A stretch of 64,000 bases of DNA from Fimbriiglobus ruber. GTDB taxonomy: Bacteria; Planctomycetota; Planctomycetia; Gemmatales; Gemmataceae. A program made the position numbers and the translations under genes. The DNA lies in contig NZ_NIDE01000004.1 in NCBI RefSeq assembly GCF_002197845.1, positions 744,001 to 808,000 on the forward strand, written 5' to 3'. The stretch's first letter is position 1, and every line of letters starts with the position of its first letter. Shown here one piece after another: positions 8,761 to 17,258 of the stretch. The notes beneath the pieces are model-generated. The model was not told the DNA's origin, did no database searches, and saw only the letters and a list, made by a program, of their open reading frames with translations.

Positions 8761-8952
8761 TTACACGGATGGCAGCAACCCGGCGGCGGTCTGTTGATCG
8801 TCGACTGTGGCGGCGTCCAGGAGTCGGATCAGGTCGGGCCTGGTGCGAGTGTACCGGATCTGGAAGTCCCGCCAGTGGGGAACGAAACGCCCGCCGTCTT
8901 CTCCTCGGAATACAAGCCAATTCGACTGACAAATCGCAAGCCGTGTCGGCAT
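8761..8952 (-). CDS. Small hypothetical protein
   Basis: A 63-residue frame ending 23 bases before the DUF4058 start, same strand. AGGGGA lies three bases from the ATG. The product (start MPTRLAICQSNWLVFRGED) has a natural amino-acid mixture, unlike the Arg-rich shadow frames around it, and no membrane segment. No family recognised; it may be the first gene of a three-gene unit with DUF4058 and the 52-residue frame. Confidence 0.45.
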   Translation of the reverse strand: MPTRLAICQSNWLVFRGEDGGRFVPHWRDFQIRYTRTRPDLIRLLDAATVDDQQTAAGLLPSV

Positions 8953-8995
8953 CTTTCCCCTATTCGCCGAAACTCATTTTCCAATGCAGAAGCGG

Positions 8996-10339
8996 TTACT
9001 TCCCAATGCAAAACCGGCTGAAAATGCGGTCGAGCAGATCGTTCGTGTAGACCGCGCCGGCCATCTCGCCGATCTGTTCGAGCGCTTCGCGCAGGGCCAG
9101 GGCGAGCAACTCCTGCGGGTCGTCTTCCCGGGCGTGTTCGTGCGCCCGGCGGAGGGCGGCCGTCGCGGCTTCGACGTGGCCGCGGCACCGGCTCTGGCTC
9201 GGCGCGAGCGGCGGCCGGGTGAGGGCGAGGACTGTTTCCGCCAGCGCGGCCCGCACGGCCACCGTTCCGTCGGGCGACACCACGCTGCTGACGATCGCAC
9301 CGGGAGCGGGCGGGGCGATGTCGCACTTGGTGGCGACGCGGACCACGACGGCCGCGGTTGCGGCGAGCGTGGTCCCGTCCGCGGTCGTGAACGATTCCCC
9401 GCCGGGCACGCACCAGAGGACCACATCCGCCCGGCCGGTCTGTTCCCGGCCGAGCCGCTGGGCCTGTTCCTCGATCGTGTCGGTCGCGTGCTGCCAGCCG
9501 GCCGTGTCGATCAGTTCCACGGCCACACCGCCGAGGTCGATCGTGCGGGTGAGGTAATCGCGGGTCGTCCCGGCGACGGGACCGACGAGGGCGGCCGGGG
9601 CACCGGCCAGGGCGTTGAACAGGCTACTCTTCCCGGCGTTCGGGTTCCCGACGATGGCGACGCGAATCGTCCGCCCGCTGACCGTGCGGTCGTCGAGTTG
9701 CCGTCGCAAGTTGGTGAGGTGCGCGATGCCGGCCCCGACCCGCCGGAGCTGGTCGCCCTTGCTCACGAACTCGATGTCTTCGTCTACGAAATCGAGTCCG
9801 GCCTCGACGTCCGCGAGCAGGTTGAGCAGGTCGTCCCGCAACTGCTGGAGTGGCCGGGTGACGCCGCCGGCGAGTTGGGCGAGCGCCTTCTTGAGGTCCA
9901 CGTCAGTTCCGGATTCGATGACGGCGAGTACCGCCTCCGCCTGAGGCAGATCCTTCTTCCCCGCGAGAAACGCGCGGAGCGTGAACTCGCCCGGCTGGGC
10001 CGCCCGCGCGCCGGCCGAGATCAGGTCGGCGACGAGCCGTTCAACCAGCGGCGGGCTGGAAAGTGTGTGCAACTCGGCGAGGTTCTGCCCCGTGTACGTG
10101 CGCGGCGCGTGCCAGAAGTAGAGGTCGGCAGGCAGTGGCGCGGGGACGCCGGACAGAAGGATCGTACCCGGTCGAAATGTCTTGCCAGGTAGTCCTTCTC
10201 CTCCCGTGGGAAGAATCGGGCGAAATACGTGATCAATGACCGCCCGCGCGTTCGGGCCGGTAACGCGCACGATGGCCCGCACCCCGGGGCCGGGAGCGGA
10301 CGAGAGGGCGGCAATGGTGTCGTCGGGGTGGTGGGTCAT
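8996..10339 (-). CDS. mnmE: tRNA uridine-5-carboxymethylaminomethyl modification GTPase
   Basis: A 447-residue dimeric GTPase that, with MnmG, modifies U34 of certain tRNAs. The N-terminal tetrahydrofolate-binding domain begins DTIAALSSAPGPGVRAIVR. The inserted G domain carries the P-loop GNPNAGKSS (231-239), G2 AGTTRD, G3 DTAGW and a G4 variant TKCD. The C-terminus ends in CIGK, the cysteine tail typical of MnmE. Its ATG overlaps the stop of the upstream DUF2007 gene by one base (TGATG), so the two are likely cotranscribed. Confidence 0.97.
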   Translation of the reverse strand: MTHHPDDTIAALSSAPGPGVRAIVRVTGPNARAVIDHVFRPILPTGGEGLPGKTFRPGTILLSGVPAPLPADLYFWHAPRTYTGQNLAELHTLSSPPLVERLVADLISAGARAAQPGEFTLRAFLAGKKDLPQAEAVLAVIESGTDVDLKKALAQLAGGVTRPLQQLRDDLLNLLADVEAGLDFVDEDIEFVSKGDQLRRVGAGIAHLTNLRRQLDDRTVSGRTIRVAIVGNPNAGKSSLFNALAGAPAALVGPVAGTTRDYLTRTIDLGGVAVELIDTAGWQHATDTIEEQAQRLGREQTGRADVVLWCVPGGESFTTADGTTLAATAAVVVRVATKCDIAPPAPGAIVSSVVSPDGTVAVRAALAETVLALTRPPLAPSQSRCRGHVEAATAALRRAHEHAREDDPQELLALALREALEQIGEMAGAVYTNDLLDRIFSRFCIGK

Positions 10340-10929
10340 CAGTATTTGAGAGAACCATACACAAGGAAGGCGCGAAAAAAGAGCGCAGCAAGTATCGCGT
10401 AAGGTAGCACAATGACGCCGACGGCAATCAGGCCGATCTGCCCGAGTTTGCTAACGGGTCCTTGGCCCATGACCGCGTTAAAATACAAGTACAATGCGTA
10501 CACCGCGAATGGTGGAAATACGCCCGCATAATAAGAAAATACAAACGCCCACCACGAGTACCGTTCGCGACTGTCGGGGTCGTCCGGTTGGTCCGGCGCT
10601 TCGTGTGGCGGGGATTGCTCGCCCCGTATCTCGGGTTCGTCCGGCTCGGGTACCGCGGCCGGGGTCTGACGGGTCGACTCCTCTTCGCAGCTCTCCTCGG
10701 ACAGTTCCCCAGGGTCGAATCTGTCCGCCAAAACGATCGTTGCCTGCTCCACGTCTTCCTCAAGCACCTGAACCGGAATGCCCCCGAAGGCATTCGACCA
10801 AAGCCAATACATCCCCACAAGATATTCGTTGGAAATGACAGCGCGGATGCCTTCGGCTTCGAGAAGGGATTTGGCGATCTCCGCTTTCGCGGCGATATCG
10901 GACGTCGCCACGGCTACGAGTCGGCTCAC
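10339..10929 (-). CDS. DUF2007-like protein with C-terminal membrane helices
   Basis: About 196 residues. The N-terminal 65 residues match the DUF2007 'putative signal transducing protein' pattern: a short strand, AEIAKSLLEAEGIRAVISNEY, then GGIPVQVLEEDVEQATIVLAD. An acidic linker rich in Glu, Pro and Asp follows, and two hydrophobic segments end the protein (FSYYAGVFPPFAVYALYLYF and GLIAVGVIVLPYAILAALFF). The TTG at 10941 is possible, but the GTG at 10929 has GGGGTG five bases upstream and starts at the first domain strand. DUF2007 function is unknown; it overlaps mnmE by one base. Confidence 0.75.
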   Translation of the reverse strand: MSRLVAVATSDIAAKAEIAKSLLEAEGIRAVISNEYLVGMYWLWSNAFGGIPVQVLEEDVEQATIVLADRFDPGELSEESCEEESTRQTPAAVPEPDEPEIRGEQSPPHEAPDQPDDPDSRERYSWWAFVFSYYAGVFPPFAVYALYLYFNAVMGQGPVSKLGQIGLIAVGVIVLPYAILAALFFRAFLVYGSLKY

Positions 10930-11027
10930 CTTGCACCCCAAATCTCTGGTGGGCTACGAAGCTGATACACACATTGAGTATACGGATGGTTAAACCGATA
11001 ATACCGATCCGTACCTCGCCACTTGTC

Positions 11028-12536
11028 TTATGCCCCGCGCCACTTCTCGAACAGATTTCGGGTGATCCGCTGCACCCGCGCGTCCGGCCCGTTGGACTTG
11101 CCGTTGTGAACGTAGGGCACCCAGTGCCCGGGCGGGTTGCTCAGTCCCTGAGCCCAGAAGATGGTGGACGCGTTGAAGACGGTGTTGCCTTTCGGGCCGG
11201 GGTAAATGGTCGCCTCGTAGTGGGACTCTTCCTCGCCACCGTTCCACGTCTTGCCCGCGGCGACGACTTCCAACCCGGGAATGGCGGCCGGGTCGCCGTG
11301 GTGTTCCCAGCCGACCAGGCCGGCGATGCGGTCGCCTTTCTTCATACCGGTGCCCTGGAAAATCCAGTGATCGGGCTTCGTGACCACCCAGTCGCCGGAC
11401 CCGTTGAACGGGATGACCGAGCGGGCCCCGATCAACAGCGCCTCGTCCGGCCCGGGTTCGGGCAGGTCGGCCATCCACTTGCCTTCTTCCGGCTTCAACC
11501 CGCCGTATCGCCCGACCCGCTCGATCACCCGGTTCGCGCGACCGTCTGCCGTGGGCAGGTATTTGGTAACGAAGCAGACGGAGTTGCCCGAGAAGAAGCC
11601 GAAGTTGACACCGGCCTTGACCGCCCCAATACAGGTGTCGTACTGCGCCCGCGCCCAATACTCGTCGTGCCCGACCGAGAGAAACGCCTTCGCCCGAGCG
11701 ACGAACGGGACGCCGCCGACGGCCACGTCTTCGTTCGTGCAGTAGGTCACGTCGTATCCATGTTGCTCTGCCCAGAAAGCGAGTGGGAATTCGAACAGGA
11801 TGAACTCGCCCGATCCGAGCGACAGCGGGTTGTCCACGACCTGCGGGTACTTGGCGAACGGGCGGTCGAAGCTGACGCGGACGCCCGAAACGAGCGGCTT
11901 CTTGTCCGGCCGGTCGTTGTCGTACAGCGAATGGTTCTCGGGCCACTTGTTGTACGCCTGCCAGGTGTTCGTGCTACACTGAAACAAGAAGTCGGCCGGG
12001 CGGTCGTCTTTCACAACGAAGATGACGTAGCTCTGATACCGGTGCTTCTCCGCGGTCAGTTTCCCTACGTAGACGCCGCTGACCCAATCTTTCGGAATCT
12101 CCAGCGTGGTCGTCGGCTCCCACGCACACTCGCGGATGCGCATCGAGCCGACCGGGGGCGTCGGCTGTGGCTTGACATCAACCGGACCCAGGGTTGCGAC
12201 ATGACGCCCGCCGGTGCCCTGGTAGTATCCCAGCCGGTAGATCTCGATGCCGACTGGGGTCGGCCGGGCGGTGCTGACGAACAGCCGCAACGTGTCGCCG
12301 GCCGACACGCTCATGTTGTCGCAATACCCCTCGATCAGCGACTGGCGGTAACGGGCCTTGGTGTCGAACTTGGTGTACGTGAGTTGCCAGTCGGTCGTGC
12401 CCGACTTGTCGTTCTCGGCTTTGATGAGGTCCGGCGCGCGTGGTGTCGCGGAAGCGTGGAGCGGGTGGCCGGTCGCGGTGACGGCAACGCCCGCTGCAAT
12501 CGCACCCAGTGCCTGACGACGGTCCAGGTCGGACAT
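11028..12536 (-). CDS. N,N-dimethylformamidase large-subunit-like secreted protein
   Basis: A 502-residue protein with a DRRQALGAIAAGVAVTATG signal that looks Tat-like (only one clear RR). The body matches the N,N-dimethylformamidase beta-subunit family: LRLFVSTARPTPVGIEIYRLGYY, SGVYVGKLT, CSTNTWQAYNKW, and the GHDEYW segment. True dimethylformamidase also needs a small alpha subunit, which is absent here, and planctomycetes carry many homologues, so an amidase on another substrate is more likely. It stands alone between a WD40 gene remnant and the DUF2007-mnmE pair. Confidence 0.8.
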   Translation of the reverse strand: MSDLDRRQALGAIAAGVAVTATGHPLHASATPRAPDLIKAENDKSGTTDWQLTYTKFDTKARYRQSLIEGYCDNMSVSAGDTLRLFVSTARPTPVGIEIYRLGYYQGTGGRHVATLGPVDVKPQPTPPVGSMRIRECAWEPTTTLEIPKDWVSGVYVGKLTAEKHRYQSYVIFVVKDDRPADFLFQCSTNTWQAYNKWPENHSLYDNDRPDKKPLVSGVRVSFDRPFAKYPQVVDNPLSLGSGEFILFEFPLAFWAEQHGYDVTYCTNEDVAVGGVPFVARAKAFLSVGHDEYWARAQYDTCIGAVKAGVNFGFFSGNSVCFVTKYLPTADGRANRVIERVGRYGGLKPEEGKWMADLPEPGPDEALLIGARSVIPFNGSGDWVVTKPDHWIFQGTGMKKGDRIAGLVGWEHHGDPAAIPGLEVVAAGKTWNGGEEESHYEATIYPGPKGNTVFNASTIFWAQGLSNPPGHWVPYVHNGKSNGPDARVQRITRNLFEKWRGA

Positions 12537-12874
12537 GACGGGGCTCTCGTGAGGTGAAGAGGTCGGCGGATGATCGCTCTACGATCCCACGCCCGAGACG
12601 CGGATGCAACAACTGGATGCGGTCGGTCGGCAGGCGGGGGTAGTCCCGTTTCCCTTGCCGATGTTTGCCTTTGTATCACAGGTATTGGCGACGATCGCGA
12701 ACGGACGCACACCGGACGCCCGAGCGGGTCGGACGACACGACCGTCCTGCTCTGGGACTTGACCAAGACGGCAGTCGGGAAAGAGGATAAGAAAGACGAC
12801 AACTGAGAAACTGAGACCGGGCGGTATCCCGCGGGGCGGCCGTGCGACCGGCCCCGCGGCACGAGGTTCCTTGG
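12537..12874. other. Intergenic region with a WD40 gene remnant
   Basis: 338 bases between the divergent dimethylformamidase-like gene and the phosphoesterase gene. It holds the WD40 fragment at 12720-12806 described separately. I see no other coding, RNA or repeat feature. Confidence 0.6.
12720..12806 (+). pseudogene. Remnant of a WD40-repeat gene (C-terminal end)
   Basis: In one frame this segment encodes PSGSDDTTVLLWDLTK, an almost perfect end of a WD40 repeat (blade strand ending in WD), followed by a Lys/Asp tail and a TGA at 12804. Nothing upstream in any frame continues the propeller, and there is no suitable start. It is best read as the 3' stub left after deletion of a WD40 gene. 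Confidence 0.7.
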
Positions 12875-13555
12875 ATGCGCACGCTGGCCATTGGAGACGT
12901 TCACGGTTCGAGTCTGGCGCTCGATGCGCTCCTGGCGGCCGTCCGCCCGACCCAGGACGATCTACTCGTCTTCCTCGGCGACTACGTGGACCGCGGGCCG
13001 GATACGCGGGGGGTACTCGAACGCCTGATCGCCCTGCGGAAGACGCACCGCGTCGTCTGCCTCCGCGGGAACCACGAACTCATGATGAGCCGCGCCCGGC
13101 GCGACCGCAGCGAACTCAAGATGTGGCTTGCCGTCGGCGGCGCTCAGGCGCTGGCCTCATACGGGAAAGCCCCCGGCATGAGCGGCGGAGTCAAAGACAT
13201 CCCGGACGAACATTGGGACTTTATCGAAAAGCAGTGCGTGGACTGGTTCGAGACGGACACACACATCTTCGTCCACGCCAACCTCGCCCCCGGACTCCCG
13301 CCCTCCGAGCAATCGGAACTCATGCTGTTCTGGGAATTCCTGACATTCCCGATCAACCACGTCTCCCGCAAGATGGTCGTCTGCGGCCACTCGTCGCAAA
13401 AGTCCGGCGTCCCCCTCGACCTCGGCAACACGATCTGCATTGATACCTATGCCTACGGCGGAAAGTGGCTCACCTGCCTGGACGTGAACTCCCTCCATTA
13501 CTGGCAGGCGAACTTTCTCGGCCGCATTTGCGAAGACCAATTGCCCCCGCGGTGA
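12875..13555 (+). CDS. Calcineurin-like metallophosphoesterase (Ser/Thr phosphatase family)
   Basis: A 226-residue cytoplasmic phosphatase of the PPP/PrpA-like class. All metal-binding blocks are present: GDVHG at 7-11, GDYVDRG, RGNHE, FVHANL and CGHSS. Members dephosphorylate protein Ser/Thr or diadenosine polyphosphates. The ATG at 12875 starts immediately before the first core strand and has GAGG upstream; the longer frame from 12842 adds only Pro/Arg-rich sequence. Confidence 0.93.
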   Translation: MRTLAIGDVHGSSLALDALLAAVRPTQDDLLVFLGDYVDRGPDTRGVLERLIALRKTHRVVCLRGNHELMMSRARRDRSELKMWLAVGGAQALASYGKAPGMSGGVKDIPDEHWDFIEKQCVDWFETDTHIFVHANLAPGLPPSEQSELMLFWEFLTFPINHVSRKMVVCGHSSQKSGVPLDLGNTICIDTYAYGGKWLTCLDVNSLHYWQANFLGRICEDQLPPR

Positions 13556-13582
13556 ATGCGGCTCTCTCTCCCGCGGGGGGGG
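13543..13582. terminator. GC-rich hairpin between convergent genes
   Basis: GCCCCCGCGG at 13543-13552 pairs with CCGCGGGGGG at 13571-13580 around an 18-base loop. It overlaps the stop of the phosphoesterase gene and faces the end of the outer-membrane protein gene. There is no T-run, so the role as a terminator is inferred from position. Confidence 0.4.
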
Positions 13583-13595
13583 CACCTCGATCGTG

Positions 13596-14531
13596 TTAAA
13601 ACTTCATCCCCAGCGTGGCGAAGTAGGCCACGTCGTTCCGCTCGGCCGGGCCGGGGTTGCTGTCGTACCGGTCCTGTACGCCGAGGCGCATGATGATGCA
13701 CCGTTTCGGGTCGAGGATGTATTCGTAGGCCGCCCGGGCGCGGACGCGGTACACGGCCCAGTCGTTGATCTGCGGGTAAAAATCGACGATCGATAGGAAC
13801 GAACTCCGGTCGTTGAACTTGTACCGGAAGTCGTACCCGAAGAGCATTTCCGGCACCCACTGGTCCACGACGCCGACGCCACTCCCGATTTCCCGCTCGA
13901 CCCCGAACCCGGTCCGGAGCCGGAGTGTGATGTCCGCGTCGTCGACGACGACGTACCCGACACCGGCGTACGCCCCGATGCGGAAGCGGTACGCGCGGAG
14001 TTCGTCGTACTCGATCAGCCCCGATGTGAAAACGGTCCACGGCGTATGGAGGAACAGCACTTCATCTCGGACGTTGTACAACGCCTGCGAAGCGGTCACG
14101 GAGCCGTTTTGCCGCGAGTACGTGTAGACCAGGTCCGACACGAAGACGTTGTCGGTCACCTTTCGCTGAACGTTCCAGTTGGTCCGCATGTTGAGCGTGT
14201 TCGAGTTCCCGTCCGTGCCGTTCAAACCGAGGTCCGCGCTGCCGGTCCAGATTTTCGGCGGCGGAGGGGGCGGAGGTGCCGGCAGCAGACCGCCGTCCGC
14301 ACCAGCGCCGATCGCGGCAGGTGTGGCTGGCGCCGGGGTCGTAGGCGTAGCCGGTGCCGGTGGGGCGGCGGGTGGGGGCTTGAACATCGAGTCGGCGTTG
14401 AAAGCCTGGCCTTGCGGGGCGCCAAAATAGGTTCCCCCGCCCGCGGGGTTGAAATTACCTGTTTGTCCCGTGGCCTGGCCGACTACCAGGATCGCGATCA
14501 CCACTCCCAGCCCGAATACCCACCGCGGCAT
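13596..14531 (-). CDS. Outer-membrane beta-barrel protein, DUF481-like
   Basis: A 311-residue exported protein. The signal peptide (MPRWVFGLGVVIAILVVGQA) starts at the ATG at 14531; the frame's upstream ATG at 14561 adds a poor extension. A low-complexity Pro/Ala linker spans about 60-95. The rest is alternating amphipathic strands (SADLGLNGTDGNSN, FRIGAYAGVGYVVVDDAD, RSSFLSIVDFYPQI) ending in GMKF with a terminal Phe, the barrel-assembly signature. The pattern fits DUF481 barrels. Function and ligand are unknown. Confidence 0.8.
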   Translation of the reverse strand: MPRWVFGLGVVIAILVVGQATGQTGNFNPAGGGTYFGAPQGQAFNADSMFKPPPAAPPAPATPTTPAPATPAAIGAGADGGLLPAPPPPPPPKIWTGSADLGLNGTDGNSNTLNMRTNWNVQRKVTDNVFVSDLVYTYSRQNGSVTASQALYNVRDEVLFLHTPWTVFTSGLIEYDELRAYRFRIGAYAGVGYVVVDDADITLRLRTGFGVEREIGSGVGVVDQWVPEMLFGYDFRYKFNDRSSFLSIVDFYPQINDWAVYRVRARAAYEYILDPKRCIIMRLGVQDRYDSNPGPAERNDVAYFATLGMKF

Positions 14532-14831
14532 GAAAAGCCCCCATTCTGACAACAACAACAAGTCACCGGATTATTGCGGCCGATGAAAATTCGACGGAGA
14601 AAATACCCTGCCACGTCAGGGAAACAAGGTCAAGAATGGGCACAATTGCTAAACCGCGTGGGTTGGATAAGCCGTGTGGCTCATGAGTCGAATGATTTGC
14701 TCGGAGAGATGAATACCGCGGTGCCGTACCGGGTGAGGTCGACCGAGGTGCGGTGGAGTAAGCACTTCTCTGACCGCGAACGTGGCAGTAGAATTCGAGT
14801 GTTGTTTTGTTTTACCTGCGGCTGTCGGCCT
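14532..14831. other. Intergenic region without clear features
   Basis: 300 bases between the divergent outer-membrane gene and the membrane-anchored gene. An open frame crosses it but the codon composition is not protein-like before 14832. No hairpin, repeat or RNA gene stands out. Promoters for both genes should lie here. Confidence 0.5.
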
Positions 14832-15371
14832 ATGCCGTTTGCGGATGCCGACGCTTTTTGGAAATCCCCGAACGTTTACGACGTGGCCACGGCTGCGGGG
14901 TTTGTCTTGGGACTGGTTTCCATTTGGCTGTCGTGGTGGCTGGCGAAGCGGGACATCGAGAAACGTTTGAAGGAGTCCGCAGACCGTGCGGTTGCTGCCG
15001 CAAGGGACGAAGTCAGGCAGATTGCCCAAACCTTGTTGTTTGCCGGAGTCAGCGACGCCGCACAGTTTTTTAAACTGGCCCAGGAAGCCAACCGAGCCAA
15101 GCAGTGGCAACGTTCGATCGATCTCTGTCAACTTGGATCGGAACACTTGTCGCGCTTGATTGGTCATCAGGCCATTACCGACGACATGCGTCTCGAATTT
15201 CGCCGGTATGCGGACGATATTAAAATTGTTATCGCCAAGTTGCGGGATTTGTCACCTAGAAAAGGAACGCTGCCGCCAGAGGTCGCGGATGCGCTGGAGA
15301 ATACCCTGCGTATGTTGAATACGATCGACGGCAGATTGCGAAGTATCCGTCCGGAGGTTGGCAATGGATGA
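14832..15371 (+). CDS. Membrane-anchored helical protein of unknown function
   Basis: About 179 residues from the ATG at 14832. One transmembrane helix lies near the N-terminus (VATAAGFVLGLVSIWLSWWLA). A charged helical region follows (KRDIEKRLKESADRAVAAARDEV), then an alpha-helical domain with AQFFKLAQEANRAKQWQRS and LIGHQAITDDMRLEFRRYAD. It overlaps the next gene by 8 bases, so the two act as a pair. No family is recognised. The longer frame from 14574 includes sequence that does not look coding, and no ribosome site decides the start. Confidence 0.65.
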   Translation: MPFADADAFWKSPNVYDVATAAGFVLGLVSIWLSWWLAKRDIEKRLKESADRAVAAARDEVRQIAQTLLFAGVSDAAQFFKLAQEANRAKQWQRSIDLCQLGSEHLSRLIGHQAITDDMRLEFRRYADDIKIVIAKLRDLSPRKGTLPPEVADALENTLRMLNTIDGRLRSIRPEVGNG

Positions 15372-15726
15372 CAAAGTTACGCGACTGATTTCCGCCGCGT
15401 TGAAGCAAACCGAATCCGGCGAGCTGGGTTGGAAGGCTTTCGACGAGGAAACCTTCAGTGCGATGATTGGTCCGGGTACGGTACAGATCTTTCGATCCTA
15501 TACCAAAATAGACGATGACGACGGCGGCCTTCGTCCGTCGACAGCGTACTCGATTCAATTGCTAGATAAGAAAAGCCAAGTAATCGATGATTGGGAATTC
15601 AATGAAGTCGAGATGAACAATTTTATGCTTGTTGATTCACTCTTCCGCGCGGCGAGGAAGGCGGCTTACGGATCGAATAAAGTTTTAGACGAGATGCTTT
15701 CGGCACTTGAGGCTGGGAAGAAGTAG
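15364..15726 (+). CDS. Small cytosolic partner of the membrane-anchored helical protein
   Basis: A 120-residue soluble protein starting MDDKVTRLISAALKQTESGE. The ATG at 15364 has GGAGG six bases upstream and lies inside the last codons of the upstream gene. The central part alternates strands (FSAMIGPGTVQIFRSYTK, AYSIQLLDKKSQVIDDWEF), and the end is helical. No family recognised. The tight overlap suggests a complex with the anchored protein. Confidence 0.75.
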   Translation: MDDKVTRLISAALKQTESGELGWKAFDEETFSAMIGPGTVQIFRSYTKIDDDDGGLRPSTAYSIQLLDKKSQVIDDWEFNEVEMNNFMLVDSLFRAARKAAYGSNKVLDEMLSALEAGKK

Positions 15727-15939
15727 CTTACCCTCTCGGGCAAAAGTCATCTCATCGCGCCGGCGCGAACACTTCTCCGGCCACACCTCCGGAAATAGGA
15801 TTTGAAGGTCCGCCCAACTTCCCCCCCGGTGCGAGTGGAGTACCCGCGCCGGGAGGGCATCCGTGGCCGCGCGTGCGAACCCCGGCCCGCCTGTTCCGCC
15901 ACGCGAGCGGCCGAAGTCCTTTCCCTCTGGAGTTGATTC

Positions 15940-16371
15940 ATGCGTCGATTGGCAGTGCTAGCGCTGGCGTTCGGGTTCGTCGTGACGGCCCAGGCCAACA
16001 ACAAGATCGCCGACCCGCTGGCCGGCAAGTGGGTGGTCGAGTCCGTCACCCGCGACGGGCAGGCGGATGACGCGCTCAAGGGCGCGGTCCGCGTCCACGA
16101 GGGCGACAAGTACACCCTCACCCCGGTTGCCGGCAGCAAGACGCCCGCCGGCGGCGGGACGTTCACATCGGACGCGACCAAGACCCCGATCACGATCGAC
16201 ATGAAGCCCGGCGCCGGCCGCTACAAGGACAAGACCCTGCTCGGCATCGCGAAGGTCGAAGGGGACACCCTGACCATCGCGTTCGCCGAACCAGGGAAAG
16301 ACCGGCCGACGTCGTTCGAGAGCAAGCCCGGCTCGGGCGTGGTCGTCGCTGTTCACAAGAAGGCGAACTAA
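15940..16371 (+). CDS. TIGR03067 domain protein, secreted
   Basis: A 143-residue exported protein with signal peptide MRRLAVLALAFGFVVTAQA. The mature part has LAGKWVVESVTRDGQ, DTLTIAFAEPGKDRPTSF and SKPGSGVVVAVHKK, which define the lipocalin-like TIGR03067 family, abundant in planctomycetes and of unknown function. GGAG sits seven bases before the ATG. The gene ends just before a 30-bp perfect hairpin shared with the convergent Uma2 pseudogene. Confidence 0.93.
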   Translation: MRRLAVLALAFGFVVTAQANNKIADPLAGKWVVESVTRDGQADDALKGAVRVHEGDKYTLTPVAGSKTPAGGGTFTSDATKTPITIDMKPGAGRYKDKTLLGIAKVEGDTLTIAFAEPGKDRPTSFESKPGSGVVVAVHKKAN

Positions 16372-16376
16372 CGAAC

Positions 16377-16438
16377 GGACTGTCAAAACGACGCGAGCCG
16401 CGGGGATGTCCCCGCGGCTCGCGTCGTTTTGACAGTCC
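16377..16438. terminator. Perfect 30-bp hairpin, bidirectional terminator
   Basis: Arms 16377-16406 and 16409-16438 are exact reverse complements with a 2-base loop. AAAA/TTTT blocks lie inside the stem. It sits between the convergent TIGR03067 gene and Uma2 pseudogene. Confidence 0.8.
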
Positions 16439-16443
16439 GGACT

Positions 16444-17053
16444 TTACGCCTCCCAGCGGCGGCCGGTCGGCGGGTGGGTCACTTCGATTTTTGCCCGCGG
16501 TTCGCCGGCCATCAGGCGAAACGTCAGAGGCAGGACGCCACTCGCGAGTACGGCCGGTGCGGTCGCGTCGGAACGGCCGGCCGGCGTGAAACGGCCGTCG
16601 CGTAACTGGAACAATTCGAGCGCCCACGGGTCACGGTGGACGAGCAAGATTTCGCGCGAGTGGACGGCCGCGTAGAAATCGAATTTGTCGTGCGGCCGCT
16701 CGCCAGGGCTGAGGATCTCCACCAGGAAGTCGGGGCCGCCTTCCCAGTGGGTTCCGTGGTTGACCGCCGGGTTCTCGTTCAAATAGACGACCAGGTCTGG
16801 TCCAGTTGTGCGCCCAACCCAGGTCTCGGTCAGTCACGTTGACGCCGGGACGGACTTTTCCGAGCCCCGGAACCTGGATCACGTCGAACAACGGCACGCC
16901 GAGGGCCAGCTGGAGTTCCTGGTGTTCGTCGTTGGCGAGTGGCGGCACGACTAGCATCCCGTCCCAGACTTCGGTGAACCGGCTCCCGTCCGTCGCGTCG
17001 TGACTCTCGCGGAATTCCTTGGCCAGCAGTGGGTCAAGAATGAGTACCGACAT
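16444..17053 (-). pseudogene. Frameshifted Uma2 family (DUF820) restriction-endonuclease-like gene
   Basis: The N-terminal half (MSVLILDPLLAKEFRESHDA) and C-terminal half (NENPAVNHGTHWEGGPDFLV to HPPTGRRWEA) lie in different frames. Aligning with the intact tandem copy at 17259-17873 shows the break near 16797-16806: the copy has 21 bases where this gene has 16, a net loss of 5. Otherwise both halves keep the family core (FLVEILSPGERPHDKFDFY and EILLVHRDPW). Uma2 proteins have a PD-(D/E)XK fold and unknown biological role. GGAGG precedes the ATG at 17053. Confidence 0.9.
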
Positions 17054-17117
17054 CGCGGCCCTCCTTCGTTCGTATCATGCGGGCTTATTATGACACGGCA
17101 CGACACGGATGAACACG

Positions 17118-17192
17118 TTACTTCTTCAATTGGTCCATGAGACCGCCAGGAACGCGATGATGTCGGGCAGCTCACACTCGGACAACTTTTTC
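17118..17192 (-). pseudogene. Degenerate 3' tail of a PVC haem-protein gene
   Basis: On the minus strand this encodes KKLSECELPDIIAFLA, then after a 1-base loss DQLKK and a TAA at 17118-17120. The intact haem gene ends KKLSERELRDVVAFLASLKDQPKK. Base by base the two segments align closely. It lies just upstream of the broken Uma2 gene, mirroring the order of the intact haem gene and intact Uma2, so the unit [haem 3' end - Uma2 - hairpin] was duplicated. Confidence 0.75.
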
Positions 17193-17195
17193 CAG

Positions 17196-17248
17196 GCCCA
17201 AACGACGCGGGCGGCGGGAATAGTTCCCGCCGCCCGCGTCGTTTGGGC
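17196..17248. terminator. 24-bp hairpin downstream of intact Uma2 gene
   Basis: Arms 17197-17220 and 17224-17247 pair exactly, extended by one G-C pair, around a TAG loop. AAAC/GTTT blocks occur in the stem as in the hairpin at 16377. It follows the stop of the Uma2 gene at 17259 and ends at the haem-gene remnant. Confidence 0.75.
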
Positions 17249-17258
17249 TGACCGGGTT

